Below are positions 37,016 to 46,175 of a DNA stretch of 64,000 nucleotides, piece by piece. A program made the position numbers and the translations under genes. The stretch is from Metabacillus bambusae (GTDB lineage Bacteria; Bacillota; Bacilli; Bacillales; Bacillaceae): the NCBI RefSeq assembly GCF_017497975.1, contig NZ_JAGDEL010000014.1, positions 82,074 through 146,073 on the forward strand. The letters are read 5' to 3'. Position 1 is the stretch's first letter, and each line of letters begins with the position of its first letter. The notes under the pieces were generated by a model that worked only from the letters and a program-made list of their open reading frames with translations, made no database searches and was not told the origin of the DNA.

Positions 37016-39412
37016 TTAATCTTCTTCTCCTGTAATGGCAGTATCGATACTCCATACTCTCATAAGTCGTACAAAAGGCTCTCCTTCAATCCCATATACT
37101 TCAAGACCTTTTGATTGATCAAGTGTTGGAAATACACGGGAGGATATGCTTTTTTCATTATTTACATAGGCTTCAACAATTGATTTATCAACAAATAGTT
37201 GTAGCTTTAAGATATTATCCTCAAGGGTCAGGTTACCACCTTGAACTCCCTTTTCAATCTCAGGATTTTCACTTGAACGCTCACGATCAATATGAATGGT
37301 TTTGCTTTCATTATGATAAAAAACAGTCGTTTCTTCCCGATTATTTGGATCTTTTAAAAGTTTCAATCCGGCAGCTTTCGTATTTGAAACATCGAGTTCT
37401 AACTCGATTTCAAATTGATCGCTTTGGATTTTTTTAAGCTGTTTATTTGCTTCATCCATTGTGGCATTTTCAATAGATGTTAGTTCTTCCTTTCGAAGTG
37501 ATTGTACCTCTTTAATCGGACGAATCCCAAGATCTAGCTTGTCATTTATATAAATTTCAAGTGGCATTCCAGCGCCATGTGCCCATCCTGATTGATATTT
37601 TTCAGCTTCTGAACGCCTGTCTTGTAAAATACTCGTTACAATAGTCCTTCCCTTCTCGTCCACAAATCCTTGTGCTCCAGTGAAATGTTCACCATAATCA
37701 AACATTTTTGGCTCCTGGCTGTCAGGGATAAACTCTAATTTTTCTGGATCCCAGGTCCCAATCCAATAGAATGTAAACCGAGCAGCATCAGGACTAGGAT
37801 TCATGAAATAAGGACTAATCATAAATACATATTTTTGTTCATTCGTTTCATCATTTTTAATCGGTACTAAGAATGGCAATTCCCAAACATCCCCTGTATG
37901 AGGATAGTTTACTTTATCACCTATCATCAATGGCTTTTCGTACTTCCAGTGTTCAAGGTCTTCTGACGTGTATAGTAAAGCTGTACCACCTGCAGCTTCC
38001 ACACCAGAACCAACAAGCTGATACCATTTGTCTCCATCTTTCCATACGTATGGATCACGAAATTGGCCAAACATCACCTTTCCTTTTGGTGTATCCATAT
38101 TCTCCTCTTGTATTGTTACAGGGTTAGGATTCATGTTCCAGTCGTTCAGGTTGACATCATTTGGATCTGCTGCCCTGGCCATCCCAGTCATTTGATTCGG
38201 CTTCATTTCATCATGTCCTGCTGTGTAAAATAACACTGGTACTCCATTTTTATCATATGTTGCACTACCAGACCAAACGCCATCACGAGCTGCGGTTCCC
38301 TCTGATGGACTTAAAGCAATAGGACTGTCTTCCCAATGAATCATGTCTTTACTTGTGGCATGTCCCCAATGAATTTGGTGCCAAAAAGGACCAGCTGGAT
38401 TAAACTGATAAAACAAATGATACTTACCGTTATAATAAATAGGTGCATGCGGTTCATTCATCCAATGCTGTGGAGCTGTAAAATGATAATTAGGCCGATA
38501 ACGATCCCCTTTATAAACTGTTCGATCAAAAGACGTATTTGGAATTGGCAGTTCATGATTAAACGTGTTATTGACCTCATCATACTGCTGCTTAATCTGT
38601 TCATCACTAAATGCTTCACTGTACAATGAAACATTATCCATTAATCCATTAAACATATTTGCTTGAAACACATCAGATACAGAAACAGCCTGATTGTGCT
38701 TTCCGACTAGTAATGGCAGATGATCCGCTGGGACAAACTGACTATCTTCGGGCACTTCTTTTTCTTGTACGAGCTCACCGTTTATATACAGTGAGATTTT
38801 ATTTGTTTGCTTATTAAATTGTGCAGCAACATAGGACCATTTATCTTTCGGCAGGATTTTCCCCGCTGGTGACCACATTTCATGCCATTGATCGTTAAGT
38901 GCAAGCTGAAACGTTATATATCCATGACGTCCCATCCCTAAAATAAAGCCTTGTTTGTTTGCTTTATCATGTTGATTCATTATAACGGAGGTTTGTCCAT
39001 TGTCTCCCCATTCATATGCCCTTGGTGCAACCCACGCTTCAATTGATAAAGAATCAGTTGGTTTTTGCACCATCTCAGGAGCGACTTCTATCCAGTTTGA
39101 ATATCCATCAAATAATAAAGCCTTACTGCTAATCCCGTTTTTCCACTCTGGATCTGAGGTCAATGCATGATGAATATTGGCATCTTTAAATTGAGCAAGA
39201 TCACTAGTTACTTTTCCAGCACCTTCATCAAATCCCCATTGATGGAGTGCTTGACCATTAAGTGCGTATTCTAATAGCTGATCTTCCTTAATGTTGTCAT
39301 TTATTGATTCTGAATCATCCTTTAGTTGAAATTTCATCAAAACTCCCGAAATGATCATGATACAAAGTGCTATGGCAAGTAGCCCCATCCCTATAACTCT
39401 CTTCTTTTTCAT
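37016..39412 (-). CDS. Membrane-anchored LamG-GH32 fructanase with WMNEPHAP motif
   Basis: This 798-residue protein has an N-terminal hydrophobic segment (about 7-27) without an obvious cleavage site, which probably anchors it outside the membrane, as for LevB of B. subtilis. LamG spans about 55-275 and GH32 about 300-790. The nucleophile motif is WMNEPHAP (Trp317, Glu320); FRDPYVW and VWELPFLVP supply the other carboxylates. A RAT leader upstream means it is induced together with the levansucrases. It is likely an endo- or oligosaccharide-releasing enzyme that trims newly made fructan (inference). Confidence 0.9.
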   Translation of the reverse strand: MKKKRVIGMGLLAIALCIMIISGVLMKFQLKDDSESINDNIKEDQLLEYALNGQALHQWGFDEGAGKVTSDLAQFKDANIHHALTSDPEWKNGISSKALLFDGYSNWIEVAPEMVQKPTDSLSIEAWVAPRAYEWGDNGQTSVIMNQHDKANKQGFILGMGRHGYITFQLALNDQWHEMWSPAGKILPKDKWSYVAAQFNKQTNKISLYINGELVQEKEVPEDSQFVPADHLPLLVGKHNQAVSVSDVFQANMFNGLMDNVSLYSEAFSDEQIKQQYDEVNNTFNHELPIPNTSFDRTVYKGDRYRPNYHFTAPQHWMNEPHAPIYYNGKYHLFYQFNPAGPFWHQIHWGHATSKDMIHWEDSPIALSPSEGTAARDGVWSGSATYDKNGVPVLFYTAGHDEMKPNQMTGMARAADPNDVNLNDWNMNPNPVTIQEENMDTPKGKVMFGQFRDPYVWKDGDKWYQLVGSGVEAAGGTALLYTSEDLEHWKYEKPLMIGDKVNYPHTGDVWELPFLVPIKNDETNEQKYVFMISPYFMNPSPDAARFTFYWIGTWDPEKLEFIPDSQEPKMFDYGEHFTGAQGFVDEKGRTIVTSILQDRRSEAEKYQSGWAHGAGMPLEIYINDKLDLGIRPIKEVQSLRKEELTSIENATMDEANKQLKKIQSDQFEIELELDVSNTKAAGLKLLKDPNNREETTVFYHNESKTIHIDRERSSENPEIEKGVQGGNLTLEDNILKLQLFVDKSIVEAYVNNEKSISSRVFPTLDQSKGLEVYGIEGEPFVRLMRVWSIDTAITGEED

Positions 39413-39461
39413 GTTAAAACTCCTTATATAATAATCTTATTTTCAACGTTAATAGTAAAAA

Positions 39462-39547
39462 AAGACCTAAAATGGGTAAGAGTTTGTACACAAAGGTACA
39501 TACTCCCTACCACATTTTAGGTCTTGCCTGCTTTCCAGTCACAATCC
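39462..39547 (-). promoter_or_regulatory. Second RAT site and leader terminator
   Basis: GGATTGTGACTGG..AAGCAGGCAAGACC (39516-39547, minus strand) closely matches the RAT at 36812-36843. It overlaps a terminator with AAGACCTAAAATG repeats at both arms and a terminal T run. It controls the anchored LamG-GH32 gene. Confidence 0.92.
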
Positions 39548-39576
39548 TACAATATTTAATTTTTCATGATCATAGT

Positions 39577-39605
39577 ATTGTATTTCATTGAATACTAACT
39601 TTCAA
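39577..39605 (-). promoter_or_regulatory. Promoter of the anchored LamG-GH32 gene
   Basis: A TTGAAA -35 (39600-39605) and TACAAT -10 (39577-39582) are separated by exactly 17 bases on the minus strand, about 30 bases before the RAT. A weak stem (39603-39611 with 39626-39634) after the next gene overlaps the -35 region. Confidence 0.7.
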
Positions 39606-39673
39606 TAGATCAATAGATATAGATGGGTCTATTGGAATGAATCAATTTTACACTTAAGTAATACTCACTTATT

Positions 39674-42600
39674 TTACTTTTTTTCTTGTATGCTTAAAGG
39701 CACCTCAATCAACTTCCACTTCTGTGACGCTTCACTATTAAACTCATTAATCTCTACAACTGTTCCATCTTCTATTTTGCGGTCTGGCACTTCAAGCGCC
39801 TTACCGCTGTTCACTACGTTAAATGTCACAGTACCGTCCCAATTATCTGTAATTCTCCACTGTTGGTTATCGTAGCCAAAGTACTCCCATATCTGTACAT
39901 CATCTCCATTTGAGGTTCCAGAAGCATCTAAGACTTTGTTACTCTTTTGAGAAAGAACTTTGTAAATTCCAGATGGCTCTCCTTCTATATTCCATACCTG
40001 TTCCAAGGTACCACTCTTAGGTCTTATCTTCACTTTTGATCCATTTGATGTTCCATCAACAGTAAGTGCTTTACCGCTATTATCCTCAACGATCTTAAAA
40101 GAAGTTTTACTCTCCACTACAGTTGTTCCAATTACTTTTCCATTATTTGCAATTGCTGAAATAGTCGCCCTTCCGTATCCCACTACCTTTATATCCGCAC
40201 TAGATTCATCAAATTTTTCCACCTCAGCTATTGTTGGATTGCTAGTTTGCCATTTGATCTTTTGGTTTTTGGCAGACCTTGGGAGTATCGATGTAGATAA
40301 CCTATGTGACTGTCCAATCCTGAGTTCAAGCTTGCTATGATCCATCACAACTTTATTTGGTGATGTCCCTTCATAAGATTCATCTTTCCAGATCCCAGCT
40401 AATGGATACACATTTAAGGAAACAATTTTTACATTTCCACCCTTTGTATAAAAGCTCATTCCATCACTTGCTCCATCAGGAAAGACCACATTTGAGAAAA
40501 CAGCTTGACCGTCATTTCCAAATACTTCAACCGATGACTCATCAACATAAATTCTCATCTTAACTCGTTTATTATTTGGCTTTATTGTTGTTTCATGATA
40601 AGTAGTAAAGTTTTCAGAAAAATCAATTTCCCCTGATTCGGAACGGTCGAAAAACATCTTTGAATCGGTAACATTGTAGCCTACAACTGTCTTTTGATCC
40701 TCTGATTCTCTAAGTCGAAAGCCAAATTCTTCTGTTCCATTGTCTTTAGGTAGCTCAAATTCTGCAACAATTTCATAGGCTGAACCATTCAAGTCTGAAA
40801 GCAAGTTGGGATCATTCATTTTTACAATCCTATTACTCCTTGAGAATGCTGGTCCTCTTAGTTTTTCTAATTCTTCGATCGGATTTTGCAACATGCGAAC
40901 CCCCTCTTCTGGAACTGTTTTTAATGTTAATTCGCGGGGAATTGACATTTGTCCCTGCCATGGGGAAGTTGGAAAACTGAAAGGGTAATCCCAATTGCTC
41001 ATCCAACCTAATGATATGCGACGACCGTCTGAAGCAGGAATATCAGAAAATGACATGGCTGCATACATTTCTTTTCCATATTCATTCTTCAATAAGAATC
41101 CCTCAGGATGATCACTAACAAAGCGTTTACCATCAAAGGTACCAACAAAGTATTCTGAATCAGATCCGTTCGTATTTAGATTGGCACCTGTACTGATTGA
41201 TAACACCCATTTTTTATTATTTTCATCTCCATCAACCGGCAGCTGAAAGAAATCTGGACATTCCCACACTCCACCTCTTACATACTTACCATAACCAAAT
41301 GATTCGATAAGTTCCCAATTCAACAAATCCTTTGACGTGAAAAATCGGATATGATCTCCTCCTGAAACAACCATCACCCACTGCTTATGATCTTCATCCC
41401 AAACTACTTTTGGATCGCGGAAATCCCAGCCTTCTCCACCATAAAATTCACCAATATTAGGGATGATCGGATTGCCATCATAAAACTCCCATGTTCTTCC
41501 CTTATCCCGACTATAAGCCACACCTATCTTTTGATCTCCATTGTGCTTAGCTGGATTGAAAGATGTGTAATAGGCAATTAAACCCGAGCCTTCTTCATTA
41601 AACAACCCTGAAACATTTTCATTATCAACTACTGCTGAGCCTGACCATGCATGTCCCATCTCATTCCAAGGGATCGCTATCGGCAATCTCTTCCAATGGA
41701 CGAGGTCTGTACTAACAGCATGTGCCCATTTGCCGCCATCTTGGTGAAAGAGATGGTATTCTCCTTCATAATAAACCAACCCGTTGGGATCACTTGCTGA
41801 ACCTCTTGCTTGGGTAAAATGATATTGTGGTCGATATAGCTCAGTATAATAATCATCAAATGATGTCGCATAAACATTTTGAAAATAGGCAGTTCCGTTA
41901 TGCACATTTAAACCAAATTTCCCATTAGAGTAAGCAGTATCTTTTACATTTATGACAGGATCGGCAAATCCATCTACATACACCATTATATTTGATCCCT
42001 TTGCATGGACTTCAAAATGATACGTCTTGCCTAATTCAACATTTCTATCTACCATACCAACCGTTCTATCTCCATTAAGATCCAATAAACGAATATTATT
42101 TAAATTAGGATCAATCGTTAGCATATACCCTCTTGTTGCATCTGAATTTGCACGAAAAACGAGTCCTGCCGTTCCATATGCAGTATCAGCATCCACTTTT
42201 AAGTCACCTTCTAGAACGAAATCCGTTTTTGTCGTTTCAGCTACACGATACGTATTATTAGCTCCAGAACTAACTCCTTCCATCCCTTCCAGATGTGGAG
42301 CCCATTCTCCATTATATGAAACCCATCCATCTAAATTTGTATTCATTTCACTTATTTCTATGTTTTGAAAGACTACACTTCCATTTGACGCATGAAGTCC
42401 TAAAAAACCTTCCGTATAGACATCATCATCAATACTAATCACAGGTTCCGAATTGTTTTGCCAGTATACGTATAAAGAAGTTCCCTCCGCTTTTACTCGG
42501 ATATGATAAAGGTTACCTGATTCTATTGAAACATTACTATTAGCAATTTCTTTATTTTGTTCCGTATCATATAAGCGAATACGATCTGTTTTAGGATCTA

Positions 42601-43417
42601 TTTGCAAACCATAAGCCTGCAAACCTGTTTCATTTGAACGAAAAATTAATGTTCCTACAGCCTTTTTATCTTTTACAATAACATCTGCTTCATAATTGAA
42701 ATTCGTAACAGATGTATGTGATACAGCATAAATATTTTCTTCCGATTCAGCTGTACCAACTAATCCTTCTGCAGATGTAGTCCATTTACCTTCTTCCATT
42801 TTCCAATCTGTTAGATTTGTTCGGACCTCATATACGGACACTTTACTAAAGGTTGCTGTCCCATTATCAACATGAAAGCCTGTAACTCCTTTTGAATATC
42901 GTGAATCCTTTACATTCAAAATCATTTTTTCATTTAAGAATACTTTAATAGCAGGTCCATCAGCAATTATTTTTAATTGATAGCTAACATCCGTTTCAAT
43001 TTCTTTATTGATAGGCTTTCCTACATTTAAACCAGTTTTAATATCAACTAATTGAATTTTATTCTTTTTTGGTTCTAAGCTAAGCATATATCCACCTATG
43101 CCTGCTTGATCCGCTCGAAATACAATGGAACCTAACGCCCCAGGTGTAGAATTGTCGATCATTACATTTGCTTCATAGACAAAATTACTCCCAACCTCGG
43201 TAGTTGTTAAGTTAATTGCAGGTTGTTTCTTTCCACTTTTGCCTCTGATATCACCGCTTGATTCTTTCGACCAAGTACCCGATATAGGTAAATAACCGAA
43301 TATAGCAGCTTTATGTTCAGATGCCGTAACTTGAAGATGACTATCAATATATAAAGCTGAGAAAACGAATACGATTAGCAAAGCTAATTTAATAACATTT
43401 GATTTCTTATTTTTCAT
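39674..43417 (-). CDS. Secreted multi-modular GH32 fructanase (CBM66-like x3, GH32, Ig-like, ricin B)
   Basis: This 1,247-residue protein has a signal peptide (about 1-33). Three repeats of about 160 residues follow (about 44-198, 199-360, 361-520), each with a DW/GW..(E/N)G.W start and an F.(V/N)(D/H)NG..F end, resembling CBM66 of B. subtilis levanase SacC. The GH32 domain (about 525-1030) has SDPNG with Asp543, FRDPK and WECPDFF; the usual W and N before DPNG are replaced (SASDPNG). A Big2-like Ig domain (about 1035-1110) and a C-terminal ricin-B lectin (about 1115-1240, QVW and QQW motifs) complete it. It likely binds and degrades insoluble fructan outside the cell. A cre-like site lies just upstream. 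Confidence 0.9.
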   Translation of the reverse strand: MKNKKSNVIKLALLIVFVFSALYIDSHLQVTASEHKAAIFGYLPISGTWSKESSGDIRGKSGKKQPAINLTTTEVGSNFVYEANVMIDNSTPGALGSIVFRADQAGIGGYMLSLEPKKNKIQLVDIKTGLNVGKPINKEIETDVSYQLKIIADGPAIKVFLNEKMILNVKDSRYSKGVTGFHVDNGTATFSKVSVYEVRTNLTDWKMEEGKWTTSAEGLVGTAESEENIYAVSHTSVTNFNYEADVIVKDKKAVGTLIFRSNETGLQAYGLQIDPKTDRIRLYDTEQNKEIANSNVSIESGNLYHIRVKAEGTSLYVYWQNNSEPVISIDDDVYTEGFLGLHASNGSVVFQNIEISEMNTNLDGWVSYNGEWAPHLEGMEGVSSGANNTYRVAETTKTDFVLEGDLKVDADTAYGTAGLVFRANSDATRGYMLTIDPNLNNIRLLDLNGDRTVGMVDRNVELGKTYHFEVHAKGSNIMVYVDGFADPVINVKDTAYSNGKFGLNVHNGTAYFQNVYATSFDDYYTELYRPQYHFTQARGSASDPNGLVYYEGEYHLFHQDGGKWAHAVSTDLVHWKRLPIAIPWNEMGHAWSGSAVVDNENVSGLFNEEGSGLIAYYTSFNPAKHNGDQKIGVAYSRDKGRTWEFYDGNPIIPNIGEFYGGEGWDFRDPKVVWDEDHKQWVMVVSGGDHIRFFTSKDLLNWELIESFGYGKYVRGGVWECPDFFQLPVDGDENNKKWVLSISTGANLNTNGSDSEYFVGTFDGKRFVSDHPEGFLLKNEYGKEMYAAMSFSDIPASDGRRISLGWMSNWDYPFSFPTSPWQGQMSIPRELTLKTVPEEGVRMLQNPIEELEKLRGPAFSRSNRIVKMNDPNLLSDLNGSAYEIVAEFELPKDNGTEEFGFRLRESEDQKTVVGYNVTDSKMFFDRSESGEIDFSENFTTYHETTIKPNNKRVKMRIYVDESSVEVFGNDGQAVFSNVVFPDGASDGMSFYTKGGNVKIVSLNVYPLAGIWKDESYEGTSPNKVVMDHSKLELRIGQSHRLSTSILPRSAKNQKIKWQTSNPTIAEVEKFDESSADIKVVGYGRATISAIANNGKVIGTTVVESKTSFKIVEDNSGKALTVDGTSNGSKVKIRPKSGTLEQVWNIEGEPSGIYKVLSQKSNKVLDASGTSNGDDVQIWEYFGYDNQQWRITDNWDGTVTFNVVNSGKALEVPDRKIEDGTVVEINEFNSEASQKWKLIEVPLSIQEKK

Positions 43418-43437
43418 TTAATCACATCCCATATATA

Positions 43438-43451
43438 TTTAAGCGCTTTCA
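43438..43451 (-). promoter_or_regulatory. cre-like site upstream of the multi-modular GH32
   Basis: TGAAAGCGCTTAAA (minus strand) matches the cre consensus except for the penultimate base. It lies 21 bases before the start codon. Confidence 0.55.
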
Positions 43452-43469
43452 AAATTGATGATAAAAAAA

Positions 43470-43497
43470 GGATTGAAGGTGAAATTTACGTCAATCC
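43470..43497 (-). terminator. Terminator after the fructokinase gene
   Basis: GGATTGA (43470-43476) pairs with TCAATCC (43491-43497), followed on the minus strand by TTTTTTT, 18 bases after the fructokinase stop. Confidence 0.75.
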
Positions 43498-43514
43498 CAA
43501 ATTTTTTATTTTTT

Positions 43515-44504
43515 CTAGCTAAAATGTAGGCTGTTTATAGGCCTTACCTGATCGGAATAACTTTTATCAAATGAAGGGATTGCAGAAATTGCCCCTACTT
43601 TCGTACAAACAATCGCTCCTACTTTGTTACTGAAAGAAATTATCTTTTTTAAATGTTCAAAGTTATTTCCAATGTTTTGTGGATCTCCTACTTTTGCTAA
43701 CTGAAAAAGGGTTGCTCCTACAAATGCATCTCCAGCTCCCGTTGAATCTATTGATTGGACGTTGAAACTTGGAACTATGTCATGTTCCACTCCGTTAGAA
43801 ATCAAGGTTCCAGCTTTCCCTAGAGTAACTGCGATAACACCTGCTCCAAATTTATGGAGTTTGTTAAGGCCTTCTACTACATCCTTTTTTCCAGAAATTA
43901 TTTTTAGTTCATCATCACTTACTTTTACAAAATCAGCTAAAGCTATCGCCTCCTTAGCTAACTCAGTAAACTTTGACGTATTTCCTTTCCACAGGTCTTT
44001 TCTGTAGTTAGGATCAAACGATATAAACTTCTTTTCTCCATTGGCAAATAACATCGTGTTAATGTAAGTAGATTGGAACGGATCCTCTAATAATGCTGTT
44101 GCTGATCCAAAATGAAGAATCTTTGCTTGCTTAACTTTGTCCTTGTCTATTTCACTTTCAGATAAAAATGCATCAGCACCTCGATTGAAAACAAAATCTC
44201 GTTCTCCGTTTGCTTGTAAAGATACAAATGCTAACGTTGTCAGATGATCTTCATCAAACATAAGCATGGATGTATCAACACTTATTTCATCAAGCGCTTT
44301 CTTTAAAAAATGTCCGAACGAATCATTCCCAACTTTTCCACTGAATACAGCATGGCCGCCCAACTTTGCAATCGTTGCACATACATTTGCAGGTGCTCCT
44401 CCTGCTTGTTTTTCAAAATTCCTACCATTAATTGAATCAATGTCCACGTCTGTACAGAAAAAATCAATTAATAATTCACCAATGCAAATGATAGATGAAC
44501 GCAT
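43515..44504 (-). CDS. Fructokinase (PfkB/ribokinase family)
   Basis: This 329-residue protein begins [10 protein letters not shown] and has the PfkB signatures [16 protein letters not shown] (residues about 35-50), [13 protein letters not shown] and the anion-hole motif [11 protein letters not shown] (about residue 250) with the catalytic Asp. It phosphorylates free fructose released by the cytoplasmic GH32 enzymes. It lies downstream of the GH32 gene at 44610 with a hairpin between. A related sugar kinase specificity cannot be excluded. Confidence 0.9.
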   Translation of the reverse strand: MRSSIICIGELLIDFFCTDVDIDSINGRNFEKQAGGAPANVCATIAKLGGHAVFSGKVGNDSFGHFLKKALDEISVDTSMLMFDEDHLTTLAFVSLQANGERDFVFNRGADAFLSESEIDKDKVKQAKILHFGSATALLEDPFQSTYINTMLFANGEKKFISFDPNYRKDLWKGNTSKFTELAKEAIALADFVKVSDDELKIISGKKDVVEGLNKLHKFGAGVIAVTLGKAGTLISNGVEHDIVPSFNVQSIDSTGAGDAFVGATLFQLAKVGDPQNIGNNFEHLKKIISFSNKVGAIVCTKVGAISAIPSFDKSYSDQVRPINSLHFS

Positions 44505-44569
44505 AAAATACCACCATCCATTCTATGAAATATAGAAATTATTTTAACTTTCGTTCATACTCTATTAAT

Positions 44570-44601
44570 AAAGCCCTAACCAAATAGTTGATTAGAGCTT
44601 T
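44570..44601 (-). terminator. Hairpin between GH32 and fructokinase genes
   Basis: AAAGCCCTAA (44570-44579) pairs with TTAGAGCTTT (44592-44601) with one mismatch. T-rich sequence follows only weakly, so readthrough into the kinase is likely. Confidence 0.55.
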
Positions 44602-44609
44602 ATCTTAAT

Positions 44610-46085
44610 TTACTCCCATATCGAACTAATTTCAGTTAGTTCTAAATATGTCACCTTCATTCTTCCATCTTGTGAGAATAAAAGTAATTCCTTAAGTTCT
44701 TCACTTGGAAATAATAAGCTAGTAATAGCTATTTCACCATCATTCGCAAATACCTCGATAGATGAAGCGTCAATGAACATCTGTATTTTTATCTGATTAC
44801 CCTTCAGCTTTAAAGGAGCTTCTTGAATAATAGGAAATGATGTAGAGAAGCTATGCTCACCTGCTTTTGTTCGATCAACTACTAACGTTTCTTTTTCAAC
44901 GTCAAAGCTAATGGTCGTTTTTTCAGCTTTAGAATTCTGTAAGATCATATCGAATTTAGATGCATCAATCTTTTCAATTTCAATATTTATCTCCATTAAT
45001 TGATTATTCAAGGCAAGGCAAACTGGATTACTATCTTCAATAGTTATGTTATGTTGAAACCTGCTATTTTTTCTTAACCTACTAATTTCTGAAACTGGCT
45101 TTTGAATAATCCGTATACCATTCTTACTTGATGATAAGGATAATTCGCGTGGAAGTGTCATTGCACCTCGCCATTCTTTTGATGGAACTTGATTCGCATA
45201 TCTCCAATTACTCATCCAGCCAATGTAAATTCTTCTGCCATCTCCATCTGGTATATCAGACCAACTAACACCTGCATAGTTGTCCCTTCCGTAATCTAAC
45301 CATAAGATCGTCTCATCATCATGGTGATTAACAAAGGTCGTTCCATCAAAATCTCCAATAAAATATTGGGTTCTGGAACCTTCTATAAATTCTCCCGTAT
45401 CACCAATACTGACTACCATAACCCACCTCTGATTATTCTCATCATGGTCAACTGGTAATTGAAATAGGTCAGGACATTCCCAAAATCCGTCATGTGAACC
45501 TGCTTTGCTACCAAATTCACTAGCAAACTCCCATTCTTTTAAATTTGGAGATGTGTAAATTGTGACGGATTGCCCTGTAGCTAATATCATGATCCATTTA
45601 TTGGTGTGATTATGCCAAAACACTTTTGGATCACGATAGTCTGTAATCGTAGTATCTGAAAGCACAGGATTCCCCTCATATTTCTCCCATGTTCTACCAT
45701 TGTCATGACTGTATGCTAAGCTTTGGCGTTGACGTGGCCTATCAGAATCAGGATACGTATCATTACTTGTATAGATGGCCACCAACCCTGGTTGATCATC
45801 AAAAAATCCTGACGTATTATGCCAATCAACAACAGCACTGCCTGAGAAAATCGTTCCATTTTCATCAGGATGTAATGCTATAGGAAGATGCTCCCAATAA
45901 ATTAAATCTTTACTAACCGCATGCCCCCAATGCATTGGACCCCAAATCGTGTCAAATGGATGGCATTGATAAAATAAATGGTATTCACCGTTAAAATACA
46001 CCATTCCGTTAGGGTCATTTAACCATTTTTCTTCTGGTGAAAAATGAAATTGGGGACGATATGTTTCTTTTAATTTTTGTACCAT
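44610..46085 (-). CDS. Cytoplasmic GH32 beta-fructofuranosidase
   Basis: This 491-residue protein lacks a signal peptide. The active site is complete: WLNDPNG with Asp24, YRDPK with Asp152 and WECPDLF with Glu203. It closely parallels the enzyme at 11299-12795, and its place after a second Lpl-type ABC operon and before a fructokinase suggests it hydrolyses imported fructo-oligosaccharides. It is also a candidate sucrose-6-phosphate hydrolase for the PTS. AAAGGAG is eight bases before the ATG. Confidence 0.93.
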   Translation of the reverse strand: MVQKLKETYRPQFHFSPEEKWLNDPNGMVYFNGEYHLFYQCHPFDTIWGPMHWGHAVSKDLIYWEHLPIALHPDENGTIFSGSAVVDWHNTSGFFDDQPGLVAIYTSNDTYPDSDRPRQRQSLAYSHDNGRTWEKYEGNPVLSDTTITDYRDPKVFWHNHTNKWIMILATGQSVTIYTSPNLKEWEFASEFGSKAGSHDGFWECPDLFQLPVDHDENNQRWVMVVSIGDTGEFIEGSRTQYFIGDFDGTTFVNHHDDETILWLDYGRDNYAGVSWSDIPDGDGRRIYIGWMSNWRYANQVPSKEWRGAMTLPRELSLSSSKNGIRIIQKPVSEISRLRKNSRFQHNITIEDSNPVCLALNNQLMEINIEIEKIDASKFDMILQNSKAEKTTISFDVEKETLVVDRTKAGEHSFSTSFPIIQEAPLKLKGNQIKIQMFIDASSIEVFANDGEIAITSLLFPSEELKELLLFSQDGRMKVTYLELTEISSIWE

Positions 46086-46121
46086 TTTTATTCTCCTTTT
46101 TATGATTTTGTAAATAGAGAT

Positions 46122-46148
46122 TGACTCAAACTCTTTGGTTTTGAGTCA
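46122..46148 (-). terminator. Hairpin between binding-protein and GH32 genes
   Basis: TGACTCAAA (46122-46130) pairs with TTTGAGTCA (46140-46148), extended by imperfect AGAG/CTCT pairing. No T run follows on the minus strand, so it is more likely an attenuator or 3' stabiliser, as at 12843-12870. Confidence 0.5.
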
Positions 46149-46175
46149 GCCTCTATCAGATTGATGAACTACCCT

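Noticed and set aside
39603..39634. Terminator after the 1,247-residue GH32 gene
   Set aside because: The CAATAGA/TCTATTG stem is weak, lacks a T run and overlaps the -35 region of the next promoter, so I only mention it there.
42027..42368. 113-codon plus-strand frame inside the multi-modular GH32 gene
   Set aside because: It lies antisense to the CBM66-like repeats and looks like a composition shadow.
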